Of a stretch of 64,000 bases of DNA, positions 1 to 11,137 are shown in pieces; the first letter of the stretch is position 1, and each line of letters opens with the position of its first letter. The position numbers and the translations under genes are program-made. The notes under the pieces were generated by a model. It searched no databases. It had not been told where the DNA came from and saw nothing but the letters and a program-made list of their open reading frames with translations. This stretch comes from Hyparrhenia diplandra (lineage: Eukaryota > Streptophyta > Magnoliopsida > Poales > Poaceae): contig JADLZK010002640.1 in NCBI GenBank assembly GCA_015847255.1, positions 1 to 64,000 on the forward strand. Reading direction: 5' to 3'.

Positions 1-1634
1 GATGAAGATGATGATGCCATGCCTTCAGATAATCTTGCAAAAGATGATGCTAATGGGTTGGTAGAGATGGAAGAGGAAACTCTGACAGAAATACCAGCCA
101 AAGTTGAAGAGGATGTAGTCAAACCAGATGAGATTATACATGAAGTTGCAGTAGGCAAGGGTTTAGCTGGTGCTTTGAAGATTCTTAAGGAACGAGGAAG
201 CCTCAATGAGGGAACAAATTGGGGAGGCAGAACTACAGACAAGAAAAAGAGCAAGCTTATAGGTGTGGAGGATGGACCTAAAGACATTCGCATTGAAAGA
301 TTGGATGAACATGGTAGAGTGGTAAGTACTCAGGTCCTGTCTTGTCCACTGCCACCCGGTCTCCATGATGCATAGACAACAGAAATTAATTACTGAATTG
401 CATTTTGCATTTTTTATGATTTTGGCAAGAACTTTACTTTATATAGATTTTAAGTACTATTTTTCATCAACATGATCATCATTTCTGTTTTGCTGCTTTC
501 TTGCAATTTATTTGATGCTTGGGAGATTGGATATGAAAAAAAATGACAATGTTTATCCTGTGTTTTCTCTGCTTCAGATGACACATAAGGAGGCATTCCG
601 TGTTCTTTTCGCACATGTTTCATGGCAAGGGGCCAGGTAAATGAAACAAGAAAAACGCCAGAAGAAATACGAGTATGAGCAGAAAATCAAGCATATGAAA
701 TCTTCTGACACACCATTATTGGCCGCTGAAAAGATGAGAGAGGCTCAATCTCGCAACCAAACACCATACCTCATTTTAAGTGGCAATGCAAAAACAGGGT
801 ATGCCCACAACATGCTTATAACCTCCACTTTTGTATTTTAGGTTTCATTGATGCCACTACCCACTAAGCTTGCCGAATTGTTCTGATATCCTGGAATCAC
901 TTAGCTTAAATATTTACAAATGTTACTGCCTTGTCATGGTACACAGTTGTTTTTTTCACTAATATTTCCTTTTGTTTATTAATCTTGACCGGTTAATATG
1001 AAATTGATATCCTGGAAACCCACTTGATAGGATTTATTGCCTGGAGGAACTTTTGATAAGGATTTATTGCCTGTAGTTTAGACTTTGGAGGAGCTTAATG
1101 GACACATGGATGGCTATTTGTGTAACTTCCATGAGTTTAGAAATATATGAGGGATTCAATGTAAATAAGAATAAGAATACAAGCCATCTGTTTTTTTTTA
1201 TCCAATGGCTCATATGGGACTATGGGAGTTTGAGTGTTGCCAATAGAGGTGCTGTTTCATCCCCTTCCAATCGAAGTTGATCGCTATCCTATGTATGTGT
1301 TGTTATGTAATAACTTACATCTCAATATTTTTCCTTATTAGAGGACTAATCTGGTTTATCTTATGTTTATTTTAGTCAAACAAGGGATGCTGGCGGCTAT
1401 GCTACCTTGGAGACAGAGCAACCTGGGAGCCTAACGCCCATGCTTGGGGACAAAAAGGTTGGCCTGTGTATCCCCCTGTGTATTCTGTAATATTCTTGTT
1501 TAATGATGGAGAATGCTATATATTCAGAGATATGATGTTGACTGTTTTTTCGGCAGGTCGAGCATTTCCTGGGCATCAAACGTAGTGCCAAGCTTGGAAG
1601 CTTACCTCCAATCCCAAAGAAACCGAAGACCTGA
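1..1634 (+). CDS. DOT2: SART1/DOT2-type tri-snRNP protein, C-terminal part (exons 1-321, 578-798, 1376-1457, 1557-1634)
   Basis: Family knowledge: SART1 (plant DOT2/MDF) is a U4/U6.U5 tri-snRNP-associated protein needed for spliceosome activation in the nucleus. Seen: the frame is open from base 1, so the 5' end lies outside the window. Exon 1 encodes the family blocks GLAGALKILKERGSL and GGRTTDKKKSKLIG. Exon 2 encodes MKQEKRQ, MKSSDTPL, KMREAQSRNQTPYLILSG. Exon 3 has GSLTPMLGDKK, and exon 4 has VEHFLGIKR and the stop at 1632-1634. All three introns have GT and AG ends. Exon 2 contains two opposite one-base errors: an extra T in the run 606-609 and a missing A at 639-641. Between them the true frame reads HMFHGKGPGK. 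The net length of exons 2-4 is 381 bases, divisible by three, so the two indels cancel. Sequence error is more likely than loss of function. Family assignment is firm; the status of exon 2 is uncertain. Confidence 0.88.
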
Positions 1635-1650
1635 ACCTGATCTGCCATTA

Positions 1651-1785
1651 ACTGTGAGTAGCAATCAGCTGACCTGCTTCAGCAGGCTACAACACATTCA
1701 CTGAGTAGCAATCAGCCACCTTGACGGGTACAACGTTCGCTGTGAGTAGCAATCAGCCCACCTGCTTCTGCAGGCTACAACAGGG
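1651..1785 (+). repeat. Three diverged tandem copies of a ~45-bp unit in the SART1 3' region
   Basis: The words gagtagcaatcagc and ggctacaaca recur from 1651, about 1700 and about 1739, just after the SART1 stop codon. The middle copy is the most diverged. Two copies contain GTGAGT, a donor-like hexamer, but no splicing role can be shown from sequence. Probably 3'UTR or immediate downstream DNA. Confidence 0.7.
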
Positions 1786-1849
1786 CCAGATGCCTACTGC
1801 ATGCTGAAGCCCCACTGCGCTTAAAATGCAATAGCCTGTACATTTCTTC

Positions 1850-2088
1850 TAAGGCTGTGTTCATATCCTGAAAATTCAAGCTGAAAAGCACGGTAACACT
1901 TTTCTTTTATTTGTGGTAAATATTATCCTACTATGAACTAACTAGGCTCAAAAGATTTGTCTCGTAAAGTACATCCAAACCGTGCAATTAGTTATTTCAT
2001 TTACCTACATTTGATGCTCCATGCTTGAGGTAAAAAATTTGATGTGATGGGGAATCTTGAAAAGTTTAGCCATCTAAACACAGCCTAA
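1850..2088. mobile_element. Tourist-like (PIF/Harbinger-type) MITE with TAA target duplication
   Basis: The element runs 1853-2085, starting ggctgtgtt and ending aacacagcc, which are inverted repeats. TAA lies on both sides (1850-1852 and 2086-2088), the target duplication expected of PIF/Harbinger elements. Internal words such as aggctcaaaagatttgtctcg and tttgatgctccatgc match a MITE type I know to be very common in grasses. It has no coding capacity. Confidence 0.75.
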
Positions 2089-3078
2089 GCTGATCACACT
2101 AACATTCTTGCACTTTCGATGTGATTCTGTAATTCAGTTATACGTGTGCATCCTTCTCTGCCAAATGCAGATGTTGAACATATAAGTGATGCAACTGAAT
2201 ATTGTTCTCGCGACACACCATTTTGGTTATTAATAAACTGTAGTTATAATGTCTGCGTTGGGGTTTCATTTGTTGTGGGCATTCAATCGTCTTTGAATAG
2301 GGTTGACAAAAATAAGGTTGTGAGCAACTGTATCTGATGACAGCCTATGGCTGAAGCAGCCTGTGTCTAGTACTACCTGTGTACCGAAAATGGTGCGACT
2401 CTAACTATCTAAATTTTGATCCAGTTTATACGCTATAGTGTTTACATCTATGACATGAAATAGATATATTATGAAAAATGACGAATGTGATGTCAATTAT
2501 CTGATGTCATATTGCTTCAAAACAAACTTATTTGATATCACAAGTAATATTCTTAGCAGATGAGCCTGATTGATATATATGCAGAGGTGGAGTGACCTTG
2601 CTTCCTTCCCTAACAGCGGTCAGAAGTCCCCAACAAACCAGACCGGTGTACTACCTGCACAAGCACAAACTAGCTAGCTTTCCCGTACGAGATATCATAT
2701 ATAGAGCTTGTAAATTACACACCTTTTTGTTCAAACTTTTATTGTTGGGTATCTATGTTTTATCCTTAGCATCCAGATTTCTAGAACATTGGGGTCGAGG
2801 ATAGTGGAGCATCACCTGTAAAAACCATGGTGCGAAGGGCATTGCTCTTTCATGAGGTAGAAGGCGTACCTATTGTAATTGGGGCGAGGAACGTGTTCTA
2901 TTTCGGTAATATGATGCATTCTCTGAGTTGTATCGTCGTAGATAGCAACTAGTATGATCTTGTTCTATTATAGATAGCGATGTTTTTATCTAGTGCCTAT
3001 AATATTTACACAAAAAATAAAGTAAAGCATAGCATATATAGAATTTAAATGCATGACGAAAAAGATGATTATGTAGTT
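2089..3078. other. Intergenic DNA downstream of SART1; no gene seen
   Basis: AT-rich non-coding sequence with only short chance reading frames. No splice-consistent conserved protein, TSD-bounded element or RNA gene was recognised. Confidence 0.5.
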
Positions 3079-3878
3079 TCCTTGCGCTACGATGCGCGGA
3101 TACTTCAGGGGGGTTGCGTATCGCGTATCCGATACTCCGCGGATACCGATACTCCATGGATACGCCGTGGATACGTATCCAGGCCGTACTAAGAAGATTG
3201 GATACGTGCTGCACTGGATACTCGTATCCGATACGCGTGGGCTGATTGGATACGGCCCATGAAGCTAAATGACCCAAATTTCACTCTTCCACACGACGTC
3301 TTGTGTTCCCTGCCTGATGTCGGTGGCCGAGACGCTCGTATTATATGTGTGTCGCCTTGTATTATGTCGTTCCGCCTCGCACTTCCTTCCATTAGACATG
3401 TGACTGGCGATGACGGGCGGCGGCGGCGACGGGTTAACGGCGGCGGCGAGCCGGAGATCGGCGGACGGGCGGCCGGGCGTGAAAGGCTACAAGCAGATGC
3501 AGCCCTCTCTCGCCCTCGGATGATCTCCTCTAGCCCTAGCTTTAGTACCAAAGAATCAACGATCCTTGTAGTTATAGTTATGTACTTACGTTCACCATGT
3601 AGATGGCGTCGTGTGATGATCGTGCTCCAATTGAAGTTGATGATCAGCAAAAGAAGAAGAATAGTATCCTATGAACCCGTGTCCGTGATTTATGGATGAC
3701 TTTAAGCGATTAATTTGTGAACTATGTTTTATATTGAATCATGCTATTATTAATATTATTTTAAAAAAATCTTAGGCGTATCCCCGTGTCACTGTTTTTG
3801 GAGAATAGTGTATCCGCGTATCGGATAACGTATTGTATCCAATACACGTATCCGTATCCGTGTAACGTAGTCCTTGCG
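3079..3878. mobile_element. Internally deleted hAT element with perfect 8-bp TSD
   Basis: The 8-base word tccttgcg flanks the element at 3079-3086 and 3871-3878. The element itself (3087-3870, 784 bp) starts ctacgatgcgcggatac, and its other end, reverse-complemented, reads ctacgttacacggatac. An 8-bp TSD with short imperfect terminal inverted repeats is the hAT signature. Both ends are packed with gatac/gtatc words, which look like subterminal transposase-binding repeats. A possible coding remnant begins at the ATG at 3603 (MASCDDRAPIEVDDQQKKK, then a stop), plausibly the start of a transposase gene whose body has been lost. Open frames over the GC-rich core match nothing known to me. Superfamily call is firm; the coding remnant is an inference. 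Confidence 0.85.
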
Positions 3879-4997
3879 CATCCTAGACTTTCAGTTTAGT
3901 TTCTCCACTTGGTATCTTTGATCTGGGGCCGTGCTCTAACTGCGTTTGGAACGAACGATGTTTCTCGTTTGGGAATCAGGTTTTCAAAACATTTGAATGA
4001 GACAATATTTCACGTCTCAGGCTGCTACTTTTACGACAAACGAAGCCAGAGCAGAATGAGACTAGTGATGGTGTGATTTCACCGCACTTTGAACGGCTCA
4101 GGTGGCCTCACCTCAATTGATGGTAGAAATCAGATGCCCCTCACAGTAACCATGCATCATTAGAGATTTTTAGTGTAAAAAAGGTGACAAGCGACGGTGC
4201 TGGCCATGACCATGACCTGACCTCGTGCAGATGTGGTGGCAAGCATGACGCGTCGCCTCGCCGCCTGAGACGTGAACCTCCCGAGTCGCCGTCCGTCGCC
4301 GCCTGAGACTAGAGACACGATGAGAAAGGCAACGGAGACGGGGAGACAGCCACAGCCTCTCCATCGTCTCCTATGGCTACTACCAACCTAGACAGGTCGC
4401 CACGCCATGTCCAAAGCGAGAGCGATGTGATTCTACCGCACTGACACCGCCCGCGTCCGTCCTAAGAAATGCCATTCAGAGGACACACGCTTTATTGCCT
4501 ACTCTGAAAGTCTGAAAGGCAAAGGCATCATCATCGTCTGATCTGATTCCTTTCCAGCACAGCACAGGATTGATCGATCCCAGCAACACACACACAATCC
4601 TGCCGACCGGCTTCTGCCCCCTGTACCGGCAAAAACCCATGCCACACGAGGTCCCTTGCATAATTGTGCGCCAAAAGCTTAAGGCGTCACACACAGGCCA
4701 GGTCCAGTCCAAGAACTGGACGTCGCGTCGGAGAGCACTCGGAGTCTCTCTCATGGTTGGAGGATGACGAGGAAATCCCTGCCGTGGAGTAGTTTAAGCA
4801 GGAATCCCTTAGAATTCACAAGGACAATGCTCTGATATGCTCTGATTAGCTACTAGAGTAGGATAGGAAGGAATACCCTTAAATCCTAATTCAGAAACAC
4901 ACCCCACTGACTGACGTCGCTGTCATGCGTATGCCTATGCGTGCGTGCCTGTCATCCTCCAACAAACAAAGCCAGCAAGCAGTGGCCTTTTTTTGGT
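3879..4997. other. Intergenic / upstream region of the HAD gene; no gene seen
   Basis: Low-complexity and GC-rich patches (around 4200-4350) give short reading frames on both strands, none with recognisable protein features. The 3' part is the likely promoter of the gene starting at 5143. Confidence 0.5.
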
Positions 4998-5006
4998 GTA
5001 TAAATA
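4998..5006 (+). promoter_or_regulatory. Probable TATA box of the HAD hydrolase gene
   Basis: The word gtataaata lies about 140 bases upstream of the ATG at 5143, a normal distance for a TATA box plus a short 5'UTR in grasses. No other TATA-like word lies closer in this orientation. Confidence 0.55.
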
Positions 5007-5142
5007 CGGCAGCCTGCTATGAGGAATGCAGGCGCCATCCATCATCAATCTCATTGTGCTTGTGGCTGTGTGATTCCGTTTGGCCTCTAGGGTGAGGTGC
5101 TTGCTGCTTGCATTTTGGTAGTGCAGGGCACTGAAGGCGAAG

Positions 5143-6664
5143 ATGGAGGCGTACGCTGCCGGAGCCAAGTTCGATTGCTTGCTGTTTGGTGAGGACCAAA
5201 GCAACGTCCATGAACTGAGCCCTCCTTTTCTACCTTGTTGGTTTGTTGTTTTGCATGGACCATGAACTGAGCCCTCCTTTCTTTTGCACGTTGCAGACAT
5301 GGATGACACTCTGTACCCGCTGAGCCTAGGCATCCACCTAGCATGCCGCAACAACATACAGGGTACGCAATTCTAGTACTCATCCATCCAAATTATAAGT
5401 CGTTTGACTTTTACCCAAGTTTGACCATTCGTCTTATTCAAAAAATTTGTGCAAATATCGTCAAATTCAAGTCATTCTTTAAGAACTTGTATTAATAAAG
5501 AAAGCCACGCAAAAAAAAATTGATATTTTACACAAATTTTTGAATAAGACGAGTGGTCAAACTTATTGTCAAAAAAGTCAAACGACTTATAATTTGGGAT
5601 GGAGGGAGTAGCATCTTTCAAGATAATAAAGTTTTCTTGCCTGCTTGTAAGCTTGCAGTGTAAAGACTGACTAAGGCCAAATTGCAGAGTACATGGTGAA
5701 CAAGCTGCGGATCGAGGAGAGCCAGGTTCCCCAGATGTGCGTCGACCTCTACAGGGAGTATGGAACTACAATGGCCGGCCTCAAGGTTCTCTACCTTGCT
5801 TGTTGAAGCCTGTCTTTCATATATAATCTTGATCATCATATTCATCATGTTTTGACGTGCTAGGTTTTGGGGTACGATTTCGACTACGACGACTTCCACG
5901 CCTGCGTCCATGGAACGCTGCCGTATGAGAAGGTGAAGCCTGACCCGGTGCTCAGGCAGCTACTGCTTTCCCTCCCGCAGAGGAAGATCGTGGGCCCCTT
6001 CTCCCGATTCTGATTCAAATTTCATTAATTCCCATCAACAAGGGCAATTTGTGACTGAATATGCTGCTGCGTGCCTGCGTCTATGCTCATGTCTGAAACT
6101 AACTACCCGGTGCCGGCTGTCTGCAGATTTTCACCAACTCTGACAAGGCCCACGCGGCCAGAGTCCTGGAGAAGCTCGGCCTCGAGGACTGCTTCGAAGG
6201 GGTCATCTGCTTCGAGACCCTCAACCCGCCGCCAACGCCAACCGACAAGAAGGATGGCGGCAGCGGGATCCTGTGCAAGCCCTCGTTGGAGTCCATGGAA
6301 GCTGTCATCGACATCGCCAAGCTCGACGCCAAGAGAACGGTCTTCTTTGACGATAGCGCGCGCAACATCGCCGCCGGAAGGCCGCCGGTTTCCACACAGT
6401 CATCGTAAGCTAGCTTTTCTCTTAGTTTCTCCTTGGTGCCATGCGTGCGTGTGCGTTGTGCAATCCACGGCGGATGCTGACAGCGCCGCCATGGAACGGG
6501 AACCTTTGCAGGTGGGGGAGCTCGGTGCTGGTGCCAGGGGCGGACGTGGCGCTGGAGAGCATCCACAACATCACGAGGCGCTGCCGGAGCTCTGGGAGGC
6601 CGCCGGCGACCACGTCGAGGCCGTCCTCCGGTCCGCCGCCGTGGAGACCACAGTGATTGCCTGA
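5143..6664 (+). CDS. HAD-superfamily hydrolase, SDT1/pyrimidine-5'-nucleotidase type, six exons
   Basis: Exons: 5143-5188, 5297-5362, 5688-5785, 5864-5989, 6127-6404, 6512-6664. HAD motifs appear in order: I FDMDDTLYP (D16 nucleophile, D18 acid/base), II IFTNSD, III the lysine of CKPS, IV VFFDDSARN. DMDDTLYPLSLGIH followed by NIQ-EYM is typical of the plant SDT1-like nucleotidase/phosphatase group; the substrate cannot be read from sequence. Four one-base indels break the frame: an extra G at 5362-5364, which also spoils the donor; a missing A at 6378-6379, before AAGFHTVI; an extra G in 6514-6518; a missing A near 6573. With these allowed for, the exons sum to 768 bases, giving 255 residues, close to the family norm. 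The ends of exon 6 agree with this frame (LPELWEAAGDHVEAVL). A Stowaway MITE sits in intron 2. Most likely a functional gene with sequence errors; a young pseudogene is the alternative. Confidence 0.85.
5378..5610. mobile_element. Stowaway MITE in intron 2 of the HAD gene
   Basis: The element 5380-5608 begins ctcatccatccaaattataa and ends with the inverted form ttataatttgggatggaggg plus ag. It is flanked by TA on both sides (5378-5379 and 5609-5610). This is the Tc1/mariner-type Stowaway pattern. The inverted ends extend through the AAGTCGTTTGAC word. Confidence 0.85.
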
Positions 6665-7057
6665 TCTGAATAATTAACACCAAGAAATTATTGACCGCCA
6701 TGGGCTCACACGGCCACGCAATGCTACTGTATAGTATATCTCGTGACGTGCAAACTGACTTGTCAGTTGCTGTAACTCAATATGTTATCGGTGCGGTGTT
6801 CTAGTTCAAATCTGGACAACAAAATTAAATAAAAATGATTACATATGGCTCACTGCGTTGACATATTATAAAGTAAATTGTGTGAAGGTCGATTGTTGCT
6901 CAAAAGTGAACTGCGCACCTTCACTATCAACTTAGAATTTTTGTTAAACCGGTTGCTGCAACTCGACATCACTTAAAAAAAAAAAATCAGAGGCTGCTGC
7001 AATGTACTATAGCCTATAGGCCATTGTTTCAGAGGTTAGTGCAGCTTTATTAACATT
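6665..7057. other. 3' flank of the HAD gene
   Basis: Probable 3'UTR followed by AT-rich spacer. No gene or bounded element was recognised before the Stowaway at 7058. Confidence 0.5.
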
Positions 7058-7296
7058 TACTCCCTCCGTCCCATTAAGTTTGTCACCTTAAATTCCGTGT
7101 CATTTTGTTTGATGATTCGTCTTATTTAAATTTTTGCATAAATATAATTTATTTTGTTATGACTTATTTTATCAATAAAGATACTTAAATATTAATTTAT
7201 TTATTTTATTATTTACATTAATATTTTAAATAAGACGGGTTGTCAAACATAAAGTTAAAAAGTCAAAAACGTCAAACTCGAGGGACGGAGGGAGTA
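7058..7296. mobile_element. Stowaway MITE
   Basis: The element 7060-7294 starts ctccctccgtcccattaag, ends with the inverted gacggagggag, and is flanked by TA on both sides (7058-7059 and 7295-7296). It is AT-rich and non-coding, like the family. Confidence 0.85.
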
Positions 7297-7798
7297 AAGA
7301 GCTAGGACATAGAATATTTTATTAGGTATGAGAGTCACCAAGAGCTAAGCTCACATACTTTTCTATGATTCATGTGTCTATCTCCATATAATTTTTATAC
7401 TACCATATTAGGTTACTCTATTTTTTTTTATCTCTTTTTAAGTTCATATGAGCTAGCAAGTCTGACTCTATAATATAGGGTGTCCTTACAACTTGTAATA
7501 ATGAAGACTTCAATAAAAACTAATCACCTTTTTATCTAAAAACTCTTTACCCCTTTTGGTGGGTTCCAAATTTTCCTATGCTAATTTTATATTTCTCTTT
7601 TAAACAACGATCTTCTATAAACCGAATAAATTGAACTTAAGTTACTACATTAACTGACTGTGTTGATAATACAATTATGAAAAAAAAAGCAATACTTACT
7701 CATAACATGCCATCACATCTTTTGTATTAAAAAAACTTCCTTAAGCCAAGAAAAATAGGACGAAAATGAAAAGGAGCCGACGTATAAAGCCATTCGCC
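7297..7798. other. AT-rich spacer; no gene seen
   Basis: Non-coding, with no recognisable element or RNA gene. Confidence 0.5.
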
Positions 7799-8254
7799 AG
7801 AAATTACTTTTTCCGCCGCATTGCTTCAGGCCACGGCGGCGGATGCCGAGGTGCAAGCCCGCATCGTGTTGCTAAAGAAGCTAGGCATTGAAGTTGAGGA
7901 GAATACTATCGAACCGGAGGTCCAAAGTAAATTCATTGTCGCCTTCCATTTTGTCCGATCAGAAGAAGGAGTGCGTGGAGGCTTTCCTAGGCGAAAAATT
8001 TCGACGTAACAACCTTGGATATGGACTTGACAGGTCTGGAGGGCGAGGTCGAGGTCGAGGCTACGACGCCCAGCGTCCGCCTTATGTTGTGATTGTTTTC
8101 TTTGTAATCATAACCGCGTGTGAGTTGTTGTCGGGTGGGCTTTGGTAATCTGCGGGTTGCCGTCCCCCTCGTTCCTGTATTCAAAATGTTCTTTCGCTTA
8201 ACGAAAAACACGCTCAGCGTGATCAAAAAAAAAAAAAAAAAGAAATTACTTTTT
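7799..8254 (+). mobile_element. Poly(A)-tailed retroposon (5'-truncated LINE or retrocopy) with 14-bp TSD
   Basis: The 14-base word agaaattacttttt occurs at 7799-7812 and again at 8241-8254. The right copy directly follows a pure A tract (about 8225-8240), so the inserted DNA is 7813-8240. This is the product of target-primed reverse transcription. Inside, a frame from 7821 reads AEVQARIVLLKKLGIEVEE, and glycine/arginine-rich residues follow in another frame. The 3' end looks like a LINE-type trailer. I do not recognise the protein, so a truncated L1-like LINE and a retrocopy of a cellular mRNA both remain possible. Confidence 0.75.
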
Positions 8255-9738
8255 GGCAAGGTGGTGGAGGAGGAGCTGTGTGTGTGAATGACTCAACTCC
8301 AGCTTTAACGGGGTGAACCCAGATACCACAGATTATATACACGCTGAATTGTTGTCTTGTTCAAGTCCTTTTATGTGTCAGCTGAGTCTTAACCGTTAAG
8401 GATGTGCCTGTACTCTTCAATTATACTTTAAAATCTGATCTAATCCACTCCAAAATTATTGAAGGGAGGCAGCAAAAAGGAATATGTGGTGTTTCATTTC
8501 ATCTCTATTGTCTTCTCCTTTGTCTCATTGTTGGCAAGGACGCAAGGTGCATAATTGATGATTCGAGTGGATGATGATGCTGACTAAACCCCTACGTGGT
8601 GCCTGCCTGATGCGCTGACAGTTTCATAATTGAGAGAACTCGCACGCGGAATATGTTATACGTGTGACGCGTGTATATCCTCCCTACTCCAATATTCTTG
8701 GACTAATTGAGCGTGCCTGTTTGGTTACGTTAGTGCGGTTTGGTGAGGTAGCAGCTATCATGTGTACTGTTTAGTGCTCAATGTAGTTTTGTGGCGCTTT
8801 TATTTGAAGTTCAATTGTAATTTCTCTAATTGTTGCTCTCATTTGCTGAACATTATGAATTTTTCCTATCTTTCAAAACGAAGGCAGAATTTGCCCATGT
8901 TGCATTGCGTTGAGAGAAATTAAGCGTGTTAGTTAAGCTAAAAAAAAGAGTTTTCCATGTGAATATATTTTTTTTTCCTGTAATATGATGTCCCATAAAA
9001 ATATATTCCTTTCAGGATGTGTGGTAGCCAATTTAAAACATATAGCGCGAGGTCACGCGTCGATGCACACTCGTGCCCAATTGTCTTTTTTGGCCGGCTG
9101 CATCCGAGCCAAAGCAAAGATTTGTTTGTGTAGGATATATCAACTAAATCAAGCATCTTTGGTCACGTTGCTAGCACGAAAGAAGTACTTAAAAGCAGCT
9201 CGTGGATTTGCTTAAGGCCAGAAAAAGATCCTCGTGGATTTGTTTAAGGCTTTGGCTTTCACTTACTACCATATGTCAAATTCTCTCCAAGCTAAGCTAA
9301 GAGATTGTTCGGATTGCTCTGCAAACCGAAGCAGCTCCACAAAAATCTAGAATTTTTGAAGCATCTCTTTAGGTGTTCCCACATTTTCATATTTTTCCTA
9401 GAGCAAAGTTTGTAGTTTGGCTAAAAAAAAAGGAACAAGCTAGAAAAACATGAAGAGAAACCGTCTCAATCAAGCCCTAATTCTATATGTTTCAAAATAT
9501 AAGACACGATTTTTAACAATTGAGTTTTTTTTGGAATATTGAAATTTGATTTTTTTCTGTATAATATATCTTTTATTTATTACAATGTTTATATCAACAA
9601 ATTGTTACCATTGTATTGTAAACAACACCAAGTATTCATATATTTCTTAATTAAAATATATGAGACCGCCTTGAAAAAGAAATTCTAACCCCAGCAAAGA
9701 GTCAATTTAAACGGTTTGGTAAGTGGACAGAGATAGTT
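8255..9738. other. Intergenic DNA; no gene seen
   Basis: AT-rich spacer with chance frames only. Around 9481-9660 there is MITE-like sequence (tatgtttcaaaatataagac) but no matching second end was found. Confidence 0.45.
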
Positions 9739-10922
9739 TTTCTGATTGGAAAAAGTCTGGATTCACTCCCCAACTATCACAAAAGTTTACTTTTCCTCCC
9801 TCAACTCAAAAACCGGACATATCACCTCCCTCAACTTTTCAAACCATGCAAATTACCTCCCTCGAGCGGTTTTGAAGGTGGATTTGCTACAGTAACAGTG
9901 GTTTGCTACAGTGCCAGTGGGTTTGCTACAGTCACAGTGTCTTTGCCTTTTCTTTTTAAAAATTCGATTGAATCTTTAAAAAATCATAGTAAATTATAGA
10001 AAAATCATAAAATAAAAAATCTAATTTTATTGGAGTCCACATGATTAGATCTACACAGTGAATATATAATATGATATGCTTCAGTACAAAAAGTTTTTGC
10101 TACGAAGGTTTTGTCTTTTTCTTTTATATTTATAATTCGTACTCCCTCCGTCCCCAAAATAAACGACGTTTTAAGCTTCAGAAAGAAACATATGCCGGCA
10201 ATTATATACTAAAATAGGATTAATATTTATATTACATAATTAGTATCATTGGAAAGATCTTTTGATCTAGTTTTTTAACAAATTTATTTGGAGATTTAAA
10301 TCTTCCACGTATTTTCTACAAATCGAGTCAAACTTGTGGCAATTTAAAACCCAAAACGTCGTTTATTTTGGGACGGAGGGAGTAGGTGCAACTTCTATAA
10401 TTATTTTGTTAGACAAAAGCACACCATATTATATATTCACCGTGTAGATCTACTCATGTGGAGTCTAACAAAATTATATTTTTATTTTATGATTTTTCTG
10501 TAATTTACTATGATTTTTTAAAGATTCAAGCTAAATAAATAAAAAAAGAAAAAGACAAAATCTTTTTAGCAAAAACTTTATACTAAAGCATATCAAATTA
10601 TATATTCACTGTGTAGATCTAATCATATGGAGTCCAATAAAATTGGATTTTTTATTTTATGATTTTTCTATGATTTATTATAATTTTTCAAAGATTCAAC
10701 AGAATTTTTTAAAAATGAAAGGTACTGGTACTGTAGCAAACCCACTGACACTGTAGCAAACCACGGTTACTGTAGCAAATCCACCTTCAAAACCGCTCGA
10801 GGGAGGTAATTTGCATGGTTTGAAAAGTTGAGGGGAGGTGATATGTTTTCGAGTTGAAAGGAGGAAAAGTCAACTTTCGCGTGACTTTGGGGAGGGAATC
10901 CAGACTTTTTTCCTTTCTGATT
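9739..10922. mobile_element. Foldback Mutator-like element with ~200-bp inverted ends and 9-bp TSD
   Basis: The word tttctgatt occurs at 9739-9747 and 10914-10922. Between them, 9748-10913 starts ggaaaaagtctggattc and ends with its near-perfect reverse complement. Inverted similarity extends about 200 bp inward on each side and includes repeated TTTGCTACAGT words and the palindromic block CCTCCCTCGAGCGGTTTTGA. A 9-bp TSD and long inverted ends fit a non-autonomous Mutator-like (MULE) element. Inside, a block containing gtgtagatcta recurs three times (about 9990-10110, 10410-10510, 10570-10680), and a Stowaway is nested at 10142. It lies just upstream of the LTV1-like gene, so it may form part of its promoter region. 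Confidence 0.82.
10140..10384. mobile_element. Stowaway MITE nested inside the foldback element
   Basis: The element 10142-10382 starts ctccctccgtccccaaaata and ends with the inverted tattttgggacggagggag. TA is present at 10140-10141 and 10383-10384. It inserted after the foldback element. Confidence 0.87.
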
Positions 10923-11137
10923 TTGGAGTCCATACGAATGCTAAACTGCTGGGCCTGAGCCAATCAGCCGAAGCTGGCCATTTCTGGAAGCCCAGCCCAC
11001 GAAAAGCACGAAACAGCCATGACAGCCCAGTCCATCCAACGCACGGCTTTCCTTCACTTTTCTACGGCAGCCGGCGGCCAGCAGCGTTCGTCTGCGTCGC
11101 GCCTCGCCGTACCCATCCCGCCGCCGTCGTGGACGCC

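Noticed and set aside
3259..3699. 146-residue frame inside the small hAT element
   Set aside because: No transposase motif. It is overlapped by an equally long minus-strand frame, and only the region after 3603 hints at a real coding start in another frame.
6099..6701. A 200-residue minus-strand frame across the HAD gene
   Set aside because: It is the GC-rich shadow of HAD exons 5-6, whose motifs lie on the plus strand.
10838..11137. Upstream extension of the LTV1 open frame by 100 codons
   Set aside because: The extension runs into the foldback element, and the family N-terminus starts at the ATG at 11138.
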